From Flavobacterium panacagri (lineage in GTDB: Bacteria > Bacteroidota > Bacteroidia > Flavobacteriales > Flavobacteriaceae), in assembly GCF_030378165.1 (NCBI RefSeq), contig NZ_CP119766.1, positions 5,146,001-5,210,000 of the forward strand: 64,000 bases of DNA. Direction: 5' to 3'. Positions 1 through 8,767 of the stretch are shown here, piece by piece. Below the pieces are notes generated by a model. It was not told the DNA's origin. It did not search any database and worked only from the letters and a program-made list of their open reading frames with translations. Made by a program: the position numbers and the translations under genes. The first letter of the stretch is position 1. Each line of letters starts with the position of its first letter.

Positions 1-679
1 GCGATAAATTATCAGATTTGATAGTCTGCTGTGAGAATCCTAAACGTTTTTCTTCTCTCTTAATTCCTAAAGCCGTTACCACCACTTCATTAAGTTCGCT
101 TGTACTTAATTTCATCACAATGGTAATTGGGCTAGCACTAGCTTGAACCTCTTGAGAAACATATCCCATATAAGAAACGACAAGTACAGCCGAAGCATTT
201 ACAGCAAAGCTGAAATTTCCTTCCATGTCTGTCATCGTATTCGTTTTTGTTCCTTTTTCAAGAATGGTGACTCCCGGCATTGGCATACCGCTTTCGTCCA
301 GAACTTTCCCTCGCACATTCATTTGGGCACGAAGATTTTTGGTAACTGTAATAGTGTTGTTTAGTTTTTTAAATGAAAGACCTGTTTTTGCTGCAACTTT
401 TGCAAGCACTCCGTCAAGGCTTTCTTTTTCTGCATAAATGGAAATGCGCTGTGATGTTCCTGATATCTTTTCGTCAAAAAGAAAAGTAAAAGATGTTTTC
501 TGTTCTACTGCGCTGAAAAATTCTGTAATTGCCGCATCTTTTAGATTAAGGCTAATCTGCACATCTTTACCCGACTGTACAGAGGCAAATCCTTTAAAGG
601 AAAAAAATAATAAAATCATTAAGTAAAGATTTTTCATCTTTATATACTTATTGAAAAAAAATTGTAGTTTCGTATTCAT
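1..679 (-). CDS. SusC/RagA-type TonB-dependent receptor, N-terminal part (cut by window edge)
   Basis: This is an outer-membrane TonB-dependent transporter of the SusC/FecA type. Only about 226 residues lie in the window; the plug and barrel continue beyond the left edge. The frame stays open from ATG 679. It encodes a hydrophobic signal segment (about residues 15-32), a secretin/TonB short N-terminal (STN) domain (about 36-105), a carboxypeptidase-regulatory-like beta domain containing GKVLDESGMPMPGV (from about 115), and a TonB-box-like ELNEVVVTALG before the expected plug. An in-frame ATG at 637 is an alternative start and would sit directly before the signal peptide. The STN domain fits signalling to the FecR protein encoded just upstream (766-1710). 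The cargo cannot be read from this part. Confidence 0.88.
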   Translation of the reverse strand, partial: MNTKLQFFFNKYIKMKNLYLMILLFFSFKGFASVQSGKDVQISLNLKDAAITEFFSAVEQKTSFTFLFDEKISGTSQRISIYAEKESLDGVLAKVAAKTGLSFKKLNNTITVTKNLRAQMNVRGKVLDESGMPMPGVTILEKGTKTNTMTDMEGNFSFAVNASAVLVVSYMGYVSQEVQASASPITIVMKLSTSELNEVVVTALGIKREEKRLGFSQQTIKSDNLS

Positions 680-721
680 TACTATTAGGCTATAAATTTT
701 ATTTTTAGTCTTTTAAAATCG

Positions 722-747
722 CCCGTTTCCGTTGCACCGGAAGCGGG
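722..747 (-). promoter_or_regulatory. Hairpin in the fecR-susC gap (leader or attenuator)
   Basis: Arms CCCGTTTCCG (722-731) and CGGAAGCGGG (738-747) pair with one wobble around a 6-nt loop. In the direction of transcription the stem is followed by CGATTTTAAAAG. It starts 43 nt upstream of the susC ATG. A comparable hairpin lies upstream of the second susC (28348-28373). It may limit read-through from the regulatory genes or act as a leader element; function is inferred. Confidence 0.5.
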
Positions 748-765
748 TTTGTTTTTTCTGTTTTT

Positions 766-1710
766 TTATGGTGTCTTTTTTCTTATAGTGATATGGTTTT
801 TGGTTGTGTAATTTATTTTCAGTTGTTTTAAATAGGCAATACTTTCCAATACATTTTCCAGTTTTTCATCTTTAAATTTTCCTGAAATCGTAAGGTTGTT
901 TAATTCTGGATCTTCAATTGTAATATCCACATTGTACCAGTTCTCAATAATTTTAACTGTTTCTGAAAGCTTGGTGTTTTTAAGCATAATAGTATTACTG
1001 ATCCAAGCGATTTTATCTTCGCTGTTTTCTGTAGAAATCTGTAAATCTGAATTTTTAAGCAAATCAGCCTGTTGGTTTTTAATAAGCAGCACTTTTTTAC
1101 CCGTTGGCGAGCTTACTTCAACTTTTCCGCTGATAACACTTACTTTGGTATCGTGATGGTTATAGGAATTGATATCGAATGAAGTTCCAAGCACTCTAAC
1201 TTTTACATCGTGTGTTTGTACTATAAAAGGACGTTTTACATCTCTAAAAACTTTAAAATAAGCCTGTCCAACCAATTTGATATTTCTTGTGGTTTCAAAT
1301 TTTTCTGGATAAGTAATGCTGCTGTTTGAGTTAAGTACGATTACACTTCCGTCTTCAAGGAAAATTTCTTTCTTTTCTCCTTTGGCGGTAATTTGAGTAA
1401 TTGCTGCTGGCTGGAAGATAAATTGAGCTGCAGCAAATGCAATCGAAAGTCCGATAACGAAAACTGCTGCAATTTTCAACACTTTTCGGATTGTATATTT
1501 TTTTGGTTTTACCTGTAATTCTAAAAATATCTTATTAAGAATTACATCTCCTTTGGCATCAGAAATTTCTATTTCTGATGATTGTTCCTGCATCTTATCA
1601 AAAAATGATTCAACTGCTATTTTTTCTTCAGGTGTGCAGGTACCTTCTTCGTATTTTTTTGCTAACTGCAAAAAGATTTCTTTTTTCAAAATATGTGCTT
1701 TTATATACAA
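766..1710 (-). CDS. FecR family anti-sigma factor
   Basis: This inner-membrane regulator holds an ECF sigma factor inactive until a TonB-dependent receptor signals cargo binding. The N-terminal cytosolic part (about 1-80) has the acidic KKYEEGTCTPEEK region. A membrane segment follows at about 84-110. The periplasmic FecR domain contains the family pattern around ITAKGEKKEIFLEDGSVIVL, YFKVFRDVKRPFIVQT and VRVLGTSFDI. A C-terminal STN-like DUF4974 domain ends the protein. The gene lies 68 bp after its sigma factor and 86 bp before the susC start, so the three form one unit. No ATG is available: the frame opens at TTG 1710, and a TTG at 1689, giving MKKEIFLQL and preceded by an A-rich stretch, is an equally good start. 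Confidence 0.93.
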   Translation of the reverse strand: MYIKAHILKKEIFLQLAKKYEEGTCTPEEKIAVESFFDKMQEQSSEIEISDAKGDVILNKIFLELQVKPKKYTIRKVLKIAAVFVIGLSIAFAAAQFIFQPAAITQITAKGEKKEIFLEDGSVIVLNSNSSITYPEKFETTRNIKLVGQAYFKVFRDVKRPFIVQTHDVKVRVLGTSFDINSYNHHDTKVSVISGKVEVSSPTGKKVLLIKNQQADLLKNSDLQISTENSEDKIAWISNTIMLKNTKLSETVKIIENWYNVDITIEDPELNNLTISGKFKDEKLENVLESIAYLKQLKINYTTKNHITIRKKTP

Positions 1711-1778
1711 GTCACATTTTTTGATTCGAACAAGTAGTCCAAAATGCAGGCTTAACGTTTTCTTAAAACCAGCGTTTT

Positions 1779-2366
1779 TTAGTTAACATAAAAGAACGCT
1801 GCCCAGTAAAAAAGAAGATAATTATAAGATGTATTATTAAGACGAAGCTGCTTCAGAGCATTGCTGATATGCTTCTCTACAGTATGAATAGATAAATTGA
1901 GTTTTGCTGCAATTTCAGCATTTGTAAAATGATCCATACGGCTGAGCAGAAAGACTTCTCTGCATTTTGGAGTCAATTTATTAATTTGATCGTTGATGTT
2001 TTTCTCCAGATCAATATATTCCAAATCATTTATAGTAATGCTTGGATCTGGAATACTCTCTAGTATTTCAATATGCTGCTGATCAAATTTCAGGTTTCGA
2101 ATTTGATTCGCAATCTTATATTTTACTGCTCTAAGAAGATAAGCTTCAAGGTTTAATATTACGGTGCTGGAGGCATTTTTCCAAAAACTTATGAAGATTT
2201 CCTGAACGATATCTTCGCAGATTGCTTCATCTTTATAAATTTTGAAAGCATAAGTATAAAGCTTTTTCCAATAGCGGTTAAAAATAATTGAAAACGCGGC
2301 ATCATTCCCTTCAAAAATTAATTTCTGAAGTTCATCATCAGCCATTTTCAAAAGATCTTTTTCCAT
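1779..2366 (-). CDS. ECF sigma-70 family RNA polymerase sigma factor
   Basis: This is an extracytoplasmic-function sigma factor of the FecI-like Bacteroidota type. Region 2 (about 25-90) carries the core-binding stretch CEDIVQEIFISFWKN. Region 4 (about 135-185) has the helix-turn-helix AEIAAKLNLSIHTVEKHISN that reads the -35 element. The 195-residue length is normal. It is the first gene of the sigma-fecR-susC set, all on the minus strand, and is expected to direct transcription of the downstream receptor. The hydrophobic C-terminal tail (LLFYWAAFFYVN) is common in this subgroup. Confidence 0.94.
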   Translation of the reverse strand: MEKDLLKMADDELQKLIFEGNDAAFSIIFNRYWKKLYTYAFKIYKDEAICEDIVQEIFISFWKNASSTVILNLEAYLLRAVKYKIANQIRNLKFDQQHIEILESIPDPSITINDLEYIDLEKNINDQINKLTPKCREVFLLSRMDHFTNAEIAAKLNLSIHTVEKHISNALKQLRLNNTSYNYLLFYWAAFFYVN

Positions 2367-2415
2367 GAGAGATTAAAAAAGCAAATGAAAAACAACGGAT
2401 AAAAAATACCTAAGA

Positions 2416-2445
2416 AGTTAATTTAACTTTGTGTTAAATTAAACT
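2416..2445. repeat. Inverted repeat upstream of the sigma gene
   Basis: Arms AGTTAATTTAAC (2416-2427) and GTTAAATTAAACT (2433-2445) are inverted copies with a single-base gap. They lie 50-80 bp upstream of the sigma ATG and just beyond the stop of the 2481-3200 gene. This could be an operator or a weak terminator of the upstream gene; the sequence alone does not decide. Confidence 0.3.
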
Positions 2446-2480
2446 ATTTGAAAAATCTGGAAAGAATATCTCTTTTCTAA

Positions 2481-3200
2481 TTAAAACAATATCGAAAAGC
2501 CTTTTGTATATTTTATAAATAAATCGATTCCAATCAAGATCATAATAAGTACTATAAAAATGATAAAATAAGTAATCCTTTGGGCTTTTTTATCGAATTC
2601 GAAAGTTTTAGGATTTATAAAATAGTCTGCATAAACAGCTTGAGAAACTTTTAAATTGGGAGAAAACAGAGAAACGCCATGCAAAAAATGACCAATAAGC
2701 TGATACTTGTTTTTGGGAATGTAAGTCATCCCATCTGCCGGCTTAGAAAAATGAATGGGAATTTGTTTACCTTCTTTAAAACCAAAAATATAACTCGGAG
2801 AATATTTTGTTCCAATCTTTCGATCGATATCACTTACATAGATTTCTGTACTGCGCTCCAGTTCCTTATACAAAATACTTTCAACAGCGCCATTGTATTG
2901 ATGATGATGTATGCCATTGTGATCTACCGAAATAGAAATTATCTTTTTTAGTTTCTGACGTTGGTAATTCCTATAAAGAGCCCAAACTCCCCAAAGCAGT
3001 AACGGAAAATATATCAGGTCGAAAATCATTTCACCATTCGATAAACGACTATTATGCTCCAGCTGAATGCTTAAAGGAAGTACTGCAAATAAAAGCAGCA
3101 TTGCAAAACACAAAAGCCCGAACAGCACATAAACTAATAGGGTAACTGGCACATTACGCTGAGAAGTTAGTTTGGGGAAGTTTTCTTTATTAAAAGTCAT
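2481..3200 (-). CDS. Hypothetical membrane protein, possible YcxB-like
   Basis: I do not recognise a characterised family. The 239 residues hold two hydrophobic helices near the N-terminus (about 18-45 and 60-80), a soluble middle section of about 120 residues, and one C-terminal membrane helix (about 210-230). The order of two membrane helices followed by a beta-rich domain resembles small YcxB-like inner-membrane proteins, but the likeness is weak. It is monocistronic in appearance, and the ECF sigma gene follows after 114 bp. The ATG at 3200 is preceded by an A/T-rich leader. Function unknown. Confidence 0.6.
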   Translation of the reverse strand: MTFNKENFPKLTSQRNVPVTLLVYVLFGLLCFAMLLLFAVLPLSIQLEHNSRLSNGEMIFDLIYFPLLLWGVWALYRNYQRQKLKKIISISVDHNGIHHHQYNGAVESILYKELERSTEIYVSDIDRKIGTKYSPSYIFGFKEGKQIPIHFSKPADGMTYIPKNKYQLIGHFLHGVSLFSPNLKVSQAVYADYFINPKTFEFDKKAQRITYFIIFIVLIMILIGIDLFIKYTKGFSILF

Positions 3201-3559
3201 TATTAAGATATTCTTTCTAAAATTTTAATCTTTCTTTTTAAAATGCCAAATCCCAGTCAAAACAAATAAAACTGCAACAACTTTTTTCATTTTCTAAAGA
3301 GTTAAAAATAGAACTTTCCGTTCGTTTAAACAAAGCTTCTTATTTTTCCAATCAAGCACAACTATGAATAGGCACTGAAATGCTATTCACACAAATATAT
3401 CACAAACAAAACCGATATCTGATAACTGTTATATAAATTTATTCAATACCGCTTTTCTAAAAAAAATATTTTGTGCCTATAAAAAACAAAGCCCATCCCC
3501 AATCAGGAATAGACTCGTTCTAATTAATATAAAAAAACACTCACTAAAATATATAGCTA
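3201..3559. other. Non-coding stretch, AT-rich
   Basis: This 359-bp gap separates two minus-strand genes. Apart from the tiny candidate frame at 3225-3290 I see only A/T-rich sequence, with no clear terminator, repeat or RNA. It should contain the promoter of the 2481-3200 gene. Confidence 0.5.
3225..3290 (-). CDS. Possible 21-residue hydrophobic peptide
   Basis: A short open frame starts at ATG 3290 with MKKVVAVLFVLTGIW and ends in a lysine-rich tail before TAA. The basic start, hydrophobic core and basic end resemble a single-pass micropeptide or a free signal anchor. There is no homologue I can name, and chance occurrence is quite possible at this length. Confidence 0.2.
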   Translation of the reverse strand: MKKVVAVLFVLTGIWHFKKKD

Positions 3560-5080
3560 TTATCTTCCTCCTGGCCCAGTGCTTCCTCCTATTTTAGTCA
3601 CCATAGAGGTCAGCGTAAAACTAGATGATACTGTAGGATTACTAAATGTTCCTGATAAATATAATCCGTTAAAATCTGAAGGACTGCTTACACTAGATGC
3701 TGTAACCAATTTATAAGTTTTACCCGAACTGAATTTACTACCAGACAATAGTAATGTTGTAAAACTAACAGGTGATTTAAATGTCATAACCTCAGCGTTG
3801 TCACTATCTAAAACGCTATAAATAGTTCCTGCATTTCCGCCAGCTAAAATAGCCGAAGCTTGGGTAGATACAGTAGCTGTTGGCGAACTGGTTGCTCCTC
3901 CTGCACCAACCAACAATCCTCCAGTAATCTTGAATGTATTGTTATCACAGTCAAAACCTTCTTCTGGACTTTTAGCACCTATAGCGAAGACTCTTCCTCC
4001 AGTAACAGTTAATGTACCATTAGAATCGATACCATCATTTGTGGTACTGTAGGCAACAATATTTCCACCATTGATATAAATGGCATCACCAGCATTTATT
4101 GCATCATCGACAGCTTTAATATAAATCGTTCCATCGTTGATAGTCAATTTGCTTTTACTTTCTATTCCTTCACCACCTTCACCAGTTGTTGTAATTGTAA
4201 TCGTTCCTCCATTAATTACAACATAAGGATCAATGGTATCATCGGTATCGTATGAAGCTACTATTCCGTCATCGGCAACCGTAATCGTAATCGTTCCTCC
4301 ATTAATGATAATATGTCCTTCTTCGGCTTCGATACCATCACTTGAGGCCGTTATGTTTAGAGTACCTCCATCAATATAAATACCATCATTGGTATGAATA
4401 CCGTCTGAAGCCGCTTTGGTGATATTAATTGTACCACTTTGCACACGTACATAATCATCTGAAACAATACCATGTTTATTATTACCAACAATATTAAGCG
4501 TACCGCTGCCAGAAAAAATAAGTTGTCCTTCGCTGAAAAAAGTTCCTTTTTGGTCTTCGGTAGAAGTAGCATAAGTTGTACCATCTTCTAAAGTGTTTGT
4601 ACCACTCAATACAATAAAAGCGCGTTTTCCCGATTGAATATTAATCGCCGGCCCATCATTGTTTTTTATGGATACGCCATTCAGCGTGAGTTTATATTTT
4701 TTGTCACTATAAATTTTAAGCATACCATTCGTTGTAGTACCTATTACTTCATAAGCCACTTCGGCAACTGTAGAAGTAACTGTAACATCTGCTCCTGAAA
4801 TGGCAACAGTTACTCCTGTTACTGCATTCTCAACCGTAGCACTAGTACCGTTGAATGTAATTTTTACAGTAGAACTAAAACTCGAATTCGCAATTAAATC
4901 ATCTGTGTTTGCACCAGTTTCTGCAGACCCTTCTGCCGTTCCTTTTGCGGTCGTTGCGCTGATTGTAATAGGATTATTGGTTGTAACGGTCGTGTCGTCC
5001 TCTGTATCATTATCTTTTGAACAAGAAATAGTAAGAACTCCTAAAAATAGACTGAAATAGAAATATACTTTAGCTTTCAT
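3560..5080 (-). CDS. Cthe_2159-like beta-helix carbohydrate-binding lipoprotein
   Basis: The protein is exported and lipidated: the N-terminus has a short hydrophobic segment ending in the lipobox LTISCSKD with the acyl cysteine at about residue 20. From about 100 to 420 it consists of repeated short beta-strand turns rich in Asn, Asp and Gly, such as DGIHTNDGIYIDGGTLNI, DGIEAEEGHIIINGGTI and DAINAGDAIYINGGNI, typical of a right-handed parallel beta-helix. The arrangement matches the family represented by Cthe_2159, known for binding acidic and cellulosic polysaccharides with calcium. A Gly/Pro-rich end follows. It has no adjacent transporter or hydrolase, so it may be a surface adhesion or capture protein. 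The 506-residue length fits the family. Confidence 0.78.
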   Translation of the reverse strand: MKAKVYFYFSLFLGVLTISCSKDNDTEDDTTVTTNNPITISATTAKGTAEGSAETGANTDDLIANSSFSSTVKITFNGTSATVENAVTGVTVAISGADVTVTSTVAEVAYEVIGTTTNGMLKIYSDKKYKLTLNGVSIKNNDGPAINIQSGKRAFIVLSGTNTLEDGTTYATSTEDQKGTFFSEGQLIFSGSGTLNIVGNNKHGIVSDDYVRVQSGTINITKAASDGIHTNDGIYIDGGTLNITASSDGIEAEEGHIIINGGTITITVADDGIVASYDTDDTIDPYVVINGGTITITTTGEGGEGIESKSKLTINDGTIYIKAVDDAINAGDAIYINGGNIVAYSTTNDGIDSNGTLTVTGGRVFAIGAKSPEEGFDCDNNTFKITGGLLVGAGGATSSPTATVSTQASAILAGGNAGTIYSVLDSDNAEVMTFKSPVSFTTLLLSGSKFSSGKTYKLVTASSVSSPSDFNGLYLSGTFSNPTVSSSFTLTSMVTKIGGSTGPGGR

Positions 5081-5361
5081 ATTATTGGGGGTTATAAAAT
5101 TTATAATTACGTATTAAGCATCTAACTAAAAGCCAATATCATTAATGTAGTTTTAATAATATAAACTAAGATGCAGTACTTTGATAAAAATTACCAATGC
5201 AATAATATGTATATTCAGAAGCTCTAACAATAAAATGAGGTAAACGCACATTTTTTAGTGGTAAAAGAAATAGCAAGTCTCCTAAAATAGAGCCTTACCA
5301 CTTAAATTCTGAGGATTACTACAGCCGAAGTTTTTATATTTTAGAATATTTTGATCTAAAA

Positions 5362-5979
5362 TTACCCTAGTAAATAAGCTAATTTAGTTTTTAAGATTTC
5401 TTTATCTTGATGTCCAAAATAATGCCCCAAGTTGTTGTAGTTATCATCGAAAATAATAAAGGATGGAGTTCCTTTTAATTGATTGATAGTAAATGTTTCG
5501 GCTATTACAGGAATTGGAGCATAATAGGATTTTACTTTTTGTATTATCGACTTTCTTTCAATTTCGGGAAAATTTTCAAAATTGGGAATAGCATTACAGA
5601 TTGATTCAACTTTATCTGAATTTATAAACTGTTCAGAAGAAATAATACTGTCAAAGGCAACTGGAAAATTTAAAGTTTCTGTGTAATTAGAAATTCCGTA
5701 GTTTGTATGGTAATATTTCTGAGTTTCCCCAACTAATGTTCCGCTTTCCAAAAGCAGTTTTAAGCTTGCTTCGTTATTGTATTCAAAATCTTCAAAAGCA
5801 GTAGCAACTCCAATAAAACCAACTTTACTGTTAAATGAACTATAGAGTTCATTTACAATAGGAATTCCGTAAATAAAACAACCTGGACAATTTACTTGAA
5901 ATACAAAGGCAACATTTACTTTATGTATTATAAATTCTCCTTGAATTAATTCTTTAATATTGAGATGAAATTTTGACAT
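5362..5979 (-). CDS. Thioredoxin-fold protein with CxxC (TlpA-like)
   Basis: A 205-residue protein with a thioredoxin/peroxiredoxin-like fold. It has the redox motif CPGC (Cys31 and Cys34) after a beta strand, VNVAFVFQVN. A conserved cis-proline loop, LKGTPSFIIF, lies near the C-terminus. There is no obvious signal peptide, so a cytosolic location is likely, unlike classic TlpA proteins. A long insertion separates the CxxC from the cis-proline. Its neighbours are unrelated and it looks monocistronic. The role is probably thiol-disulfide exchange or reduction of a peroxide or thiol partner; the substrate cannot be inferred. Confidence 0.68.
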   Translation of the reverse strand: MSKFHLNIKELIQGEFIIHKVNVAFVFQVNCPGCFIYGIPIVNELYSSFNSKVGFIGVATAFEDFEYNNEASLKLLLESGTLVGETQKYYHTNYGISNYTETLNFPVAFDSIISSEQFINSDKVESICNAIPNFENFPEIERKSIIQKVKSYYAPIPVIAETFTINQLKGTPSFIIFDDNYNNLGHYFGHQDKEILKTKLAYLLG

Positions 5980-6201
5980 GGCTATTTTTTATTTGAACAT
6001 CTTTGTGACGTTATAAATTACACTTCGAAATTAACAATGATTCTCAACTCTCTGATAGTCCAGTTCTTGTAATAATTCATACGATCTGGTTTGATTCATT
6101 ATAGATGAATATTTCTACTTTGATTAGGATTTGAATCTTAAACGAGAGCTTCAACTACATATAAATACTTATCTTTATAGTCTGCCAATAAAAGTTACCG
6201 A

Positions 6202-7032
6202 ATGACCGAAATTTTCAAAGTTTTTAAAATCACAGAATCAGAATCAGAAAAAATAATGCAGTCTGTAAACGAACCGCATTCTCATGATTTTGAAGAACTT
6301 ATTATTGGCAACAAAGGACAGCTGGAGCATTTTATAGATTTTAATTCCAAACTAATTGATGCTCCCTTTATCAGTTTTGTCACGCAGGGAAAAATTCATC
6401 GCGCCAAACCGCTCATAAAAGACGGCGAATGCGATATGTGGGTTTTAAGATTTAAAAGTGAATTTATTGCCGAAACGACTTTCAGCCTTTATGCTTCTTT
6501 TCATGATAAAGCCAACATTAGTTTACAAAGCAATCAATGTTTTGAAAAACTGGATATTCTCTGTAAAATGATTTATGATGAATACGCACAAGAAGCGCCT
6601 GATCTTGCCGTTATCCGACAATTATTAAGCGCCTTGTTTACCATTATAGAATCAGAAAGACGCAAATTGAACCTGGATAATGACGAATCCAAGAAGATTC
6701 ACAGTTCTACTTTTAAAAACTTCCTTCGATTATTAGAAGAACATTACAAGGAATCCAAAGACGTGAATTTCTATGCCGAAAAGCTTTTTATGACTTCCCG
6801 TAACTTAAACCTCATCTGTCAAAACATTTTACAGCAGAGTGTTTCTGAAATCATAGAAACCCGAAAACTTACTGAAGCCAAAAATCTTTTAATGACTACG
6901 GATAAAAATATAGCTGAAATTGGTTACGAACTCGGATTTAACGAAAAGACTTATTTTACACATGCCTTTAAACGTAAGTCAGGCATGACTCCGACTGAGT
7001 TTAGGGATGAAATGCAGAAATTGCTTTCTTAA
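6202..7032 (+). CDS. AraC family transcriptional regulator
   Basis: The 276-residue protein has an N-terminal cupin-like sensing domain (histidine-rich NEPHSHDFEELIIG at about 23-36) and a C-terminal double helix-turn-helix of AraC type (about 175-275). The DNA-binding half ends with the family signature NIAEIGYELGFNEKTYFTHA followed by FKRKSGMTPTEFR. It is followed after 104 bp by the dioxygenase-hydrolase pair on the same strand and is the natural candidate for regulating them. The inducer is unknown. Confidence 0.92.
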   Translation: MTEIFKVFKITESESEKIMQSVNEPHSHDFEELIIGNKGQLEHFIDFNSKLIDAPFISFVTQGKIHRAKPLIKDGECDMWVLRFKSEFIAETTFSLYASFHDKANISLQSNQCFEKLDILCKMIYDEYAQEAPDLAVIRQLLSALFTIIESERRKLNLDNDESKKIHSSTFKNFLRLLEEHYKESKDVNFYAEKLFMTSRNLNLICQNILQQSVSEIIETRKLTEAKNLLMTTDKNIAEIGYELGFNEKTYFTHAFKRKSGMTPTEFRDEMQKLLS

Positions 7033-7136
7033 AAACACAACCATTCTTCCGAAAATCGTTACCACATTCGTTGTTATTAATCTGAACTTTGTAATCACAA
7101 AAAAAGATTTTTCTTAAAAACGAATTATAATATAAA

Positions 7137-8027
7137 ATGAACCGTAAAGATTTTCTAAAAACTATGGCAATACTACCAATTGGAGCAGCTGCAATGAAAT
7201 TGAGCTCTCTTAAAACCGTTTCAGATTCTTTCGCCGCAACAGAAAGAATGCCTGTTTTATTTCTTGGACACGGAAATCCGATGAATGCTTTGGCGGATAA
7301 TAGTTTTACGCAAGGTTTTCAAAATATAGCTAAAACACTTCCAAAACCAAAAGCAATTCTGTGTATCTCTGCACACTGGGAAACCAAAGGAACTTTTGTA
7401 ACTGCAATGGAAAAACCAGAAACCATTCATGATTTTGGAGGTTTTCCGCAAGCACTTTTTGATGTGCAATATCCTGCTCCAGGAAGTCCAGAACTGGCTT
7501 TAGAAACTCAAAAAATAATTACCTCAACTTCTGTTGGACTAAGCAATGACTGGGGTTTGGATCACGGATGCTGGACAGTGGTAAAATTCCTGTATCCAAA
7601 TGCTGATATTCCGATTATTCAAATGAGTATTGATTATACGAAACCGGCTTCTTATCATTATGAATTAGGAAAAGAATTAGCTGCTTTAAGAAGAAAAGGA
7701 GTTTTGATTGTGGGAAGCGGAAACTCCGTTCATAATTTAAGACTAGCGGCCTGGGACAAAATGATGGTACCAGGTTATGCTTTTGAATGGGCTCATATTG
7801 CGAATGAAAAGATGAAAACGATGATTCTGGAAAACGACCATCAATCTCTGGTAAACTTTGATAAACAAGGAAAAGAGTTTCAATTAGCGGTGCCAACTCC
7901 AGAACATTATATGCCGTTATTATACACTTTGTCACTTAGAGAAAAAGATGAAAAAGCGACTATTTTCAACGATGCCATTTTAGCGGGATCACTCAATATG
8001 ATGTCGGTTAAAATAGATAAAGCATGA
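7137..8027 (+). CDS. ygiD: DODA-type extradiol ring-opening dioxygenase (YgiD-like)
   Basis: This belongs to the LigB-fold 4,5-DOPA extradiol dioxygenase family, which cleaves catechol rings using a metal bound by histidines. Likely ligands and active-site residues are seen in FLGHGNPMNAL (His45), SAHWET (His80), the His-containing GLDHGCW (His143), GSGNSVHN (His199) and PTPEHYMPL. An N-terminal stretch (MNRKDFLKTMAILPIGAAA) precedes the catalytic domain and resembles an export signal, although only one arginine is present rather than the Tat pair. It overlaps the next gene by 4 bp (ATGA), so the two are translationally coupled. Its real aromatic substrate is unknown. Confidence 0.9.
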   Translation: MNRKDFLKTMAILPIGAAAMKLSSLKTVSDSFAATERMPVLFLGHGNPMNALADNSFTQGFQNIAKTLPKPKAILCISAHWETKGTFVTAMEKPETIHDFGGFPQALFDVQYPAPGSPELALETQKIITSTSVGLSNDWGLDHGCWTVVKFLYPNADIPIIQMSIDYTKPASYHYELGKELAALRRKGVLIVGSGNSVHNLRLAAWDKMMVPGYAFEWAHIANEKMKTMILENDHQSLVNFDKQGKEFQLAVPTPEHYMPLLYTLSLREKDEKATIFNDAILAGSLNMMSVKIDKA

Positions 8028-8761
8028 GTTTAAACAAACCGTTTTGGATTTCGTTTGGAATCCTTATTTCAATTTCCATCTTTAGTTTTACGATTATGAA
8101 TTCAGATACAAAAAATACAAAACTGCACTATTTAATCAGACAGCCTAAAATTAAAACAGAAAATCCACCCTTGCTGATTCTGCTACATGGCGTGGGCGGC
8201 AATGAACAGAACTTATTTTCTTTTGCTCCTAATCTGCCAGAAAATTTTGTGGTGGTTTCGGCTCGAGGCCCATTGACTTTTGGTGCGAATAGTTTTGCTT
8301 GGTTTCAAGTGGATTTTTCTACAGGACGACCTCAAATCAACGAACAGCAGGCAGAAAACGCTAGAAAAATGCTCATCGATTTTATCGAAGACTTAAAAAC
8401 CGAAATCTCTTTCGACTCTAAACAAGTTTATTTAATGGGATTTAGTCAAGGCGGTATTATGAGTTACAGCGTTGCACTGACTGCTCCAGAAAAAATAAGC
8501 GGAATTGCTGTAATGAGCGGCAGACTACTTCCAGAAATAAAACCTTTTATGGCTGCTGAAAAACGTCTGGAAAAACTCAAAATTTTTATTTCGCACGGAA
8601 AACAAGATGCCGTTTTAAATTACCAATATGCAACTGATGCTTTGGAATTTCTTAAAACTAAAAATCTAAATCCTGAATTTCATTCATATGAAGAAGGACA
8701 TACTGTAAATCAGCAAATGTTTGACGACGTTAATAATTGGTTGCATAACAATATCAAATAA
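8024..8761 (+). CDS. Alpha/beta hydrolase (carboxylesterase/phospholipase type)
   Basis: A 245-residue alpha/beta hydrolase of the small carboxylesterase family. An N-terminal hydrophobic segment (about 7-25) is a signal peptide or anchor. The oxyanion-hole strand reads LILLHGVGGNEQNL. The nucleophile is in GFSQGG (Ser141), and the triad is completed by Asp195 (HGKQDAVL) and His226 (EEGHTVN). The start codon overlaps the stop of the dioxygenase gene, which suggests the two enzymes act in one process, possibly ester release followed by aromatic ring opening. That link is inference from coupling. Confidence 0.88.
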   Translation: MSLNKPFWISFGILISISIFSFTIMNSDTKNTKLHYLIRQPKIKTENPPLLILLHGVGGNEQNLFSFAPNLPENFVVVSARGPLTFGANSFAWFQVDFSTGRPQINEQQAENARKMLIDFIEDLKTEISFDSKQVYLMGFSQGGIMSYSVALTAPEKISGIAVMSGRLLPEIKPFMAAEKRLEKLKIFISHGKQDAVLNYQYATDALEFLKTKNLNPEFHSYEEGHTVNQQMFDDVNNWLHNNIK

Positions 8762-8767
8762 AAACAT

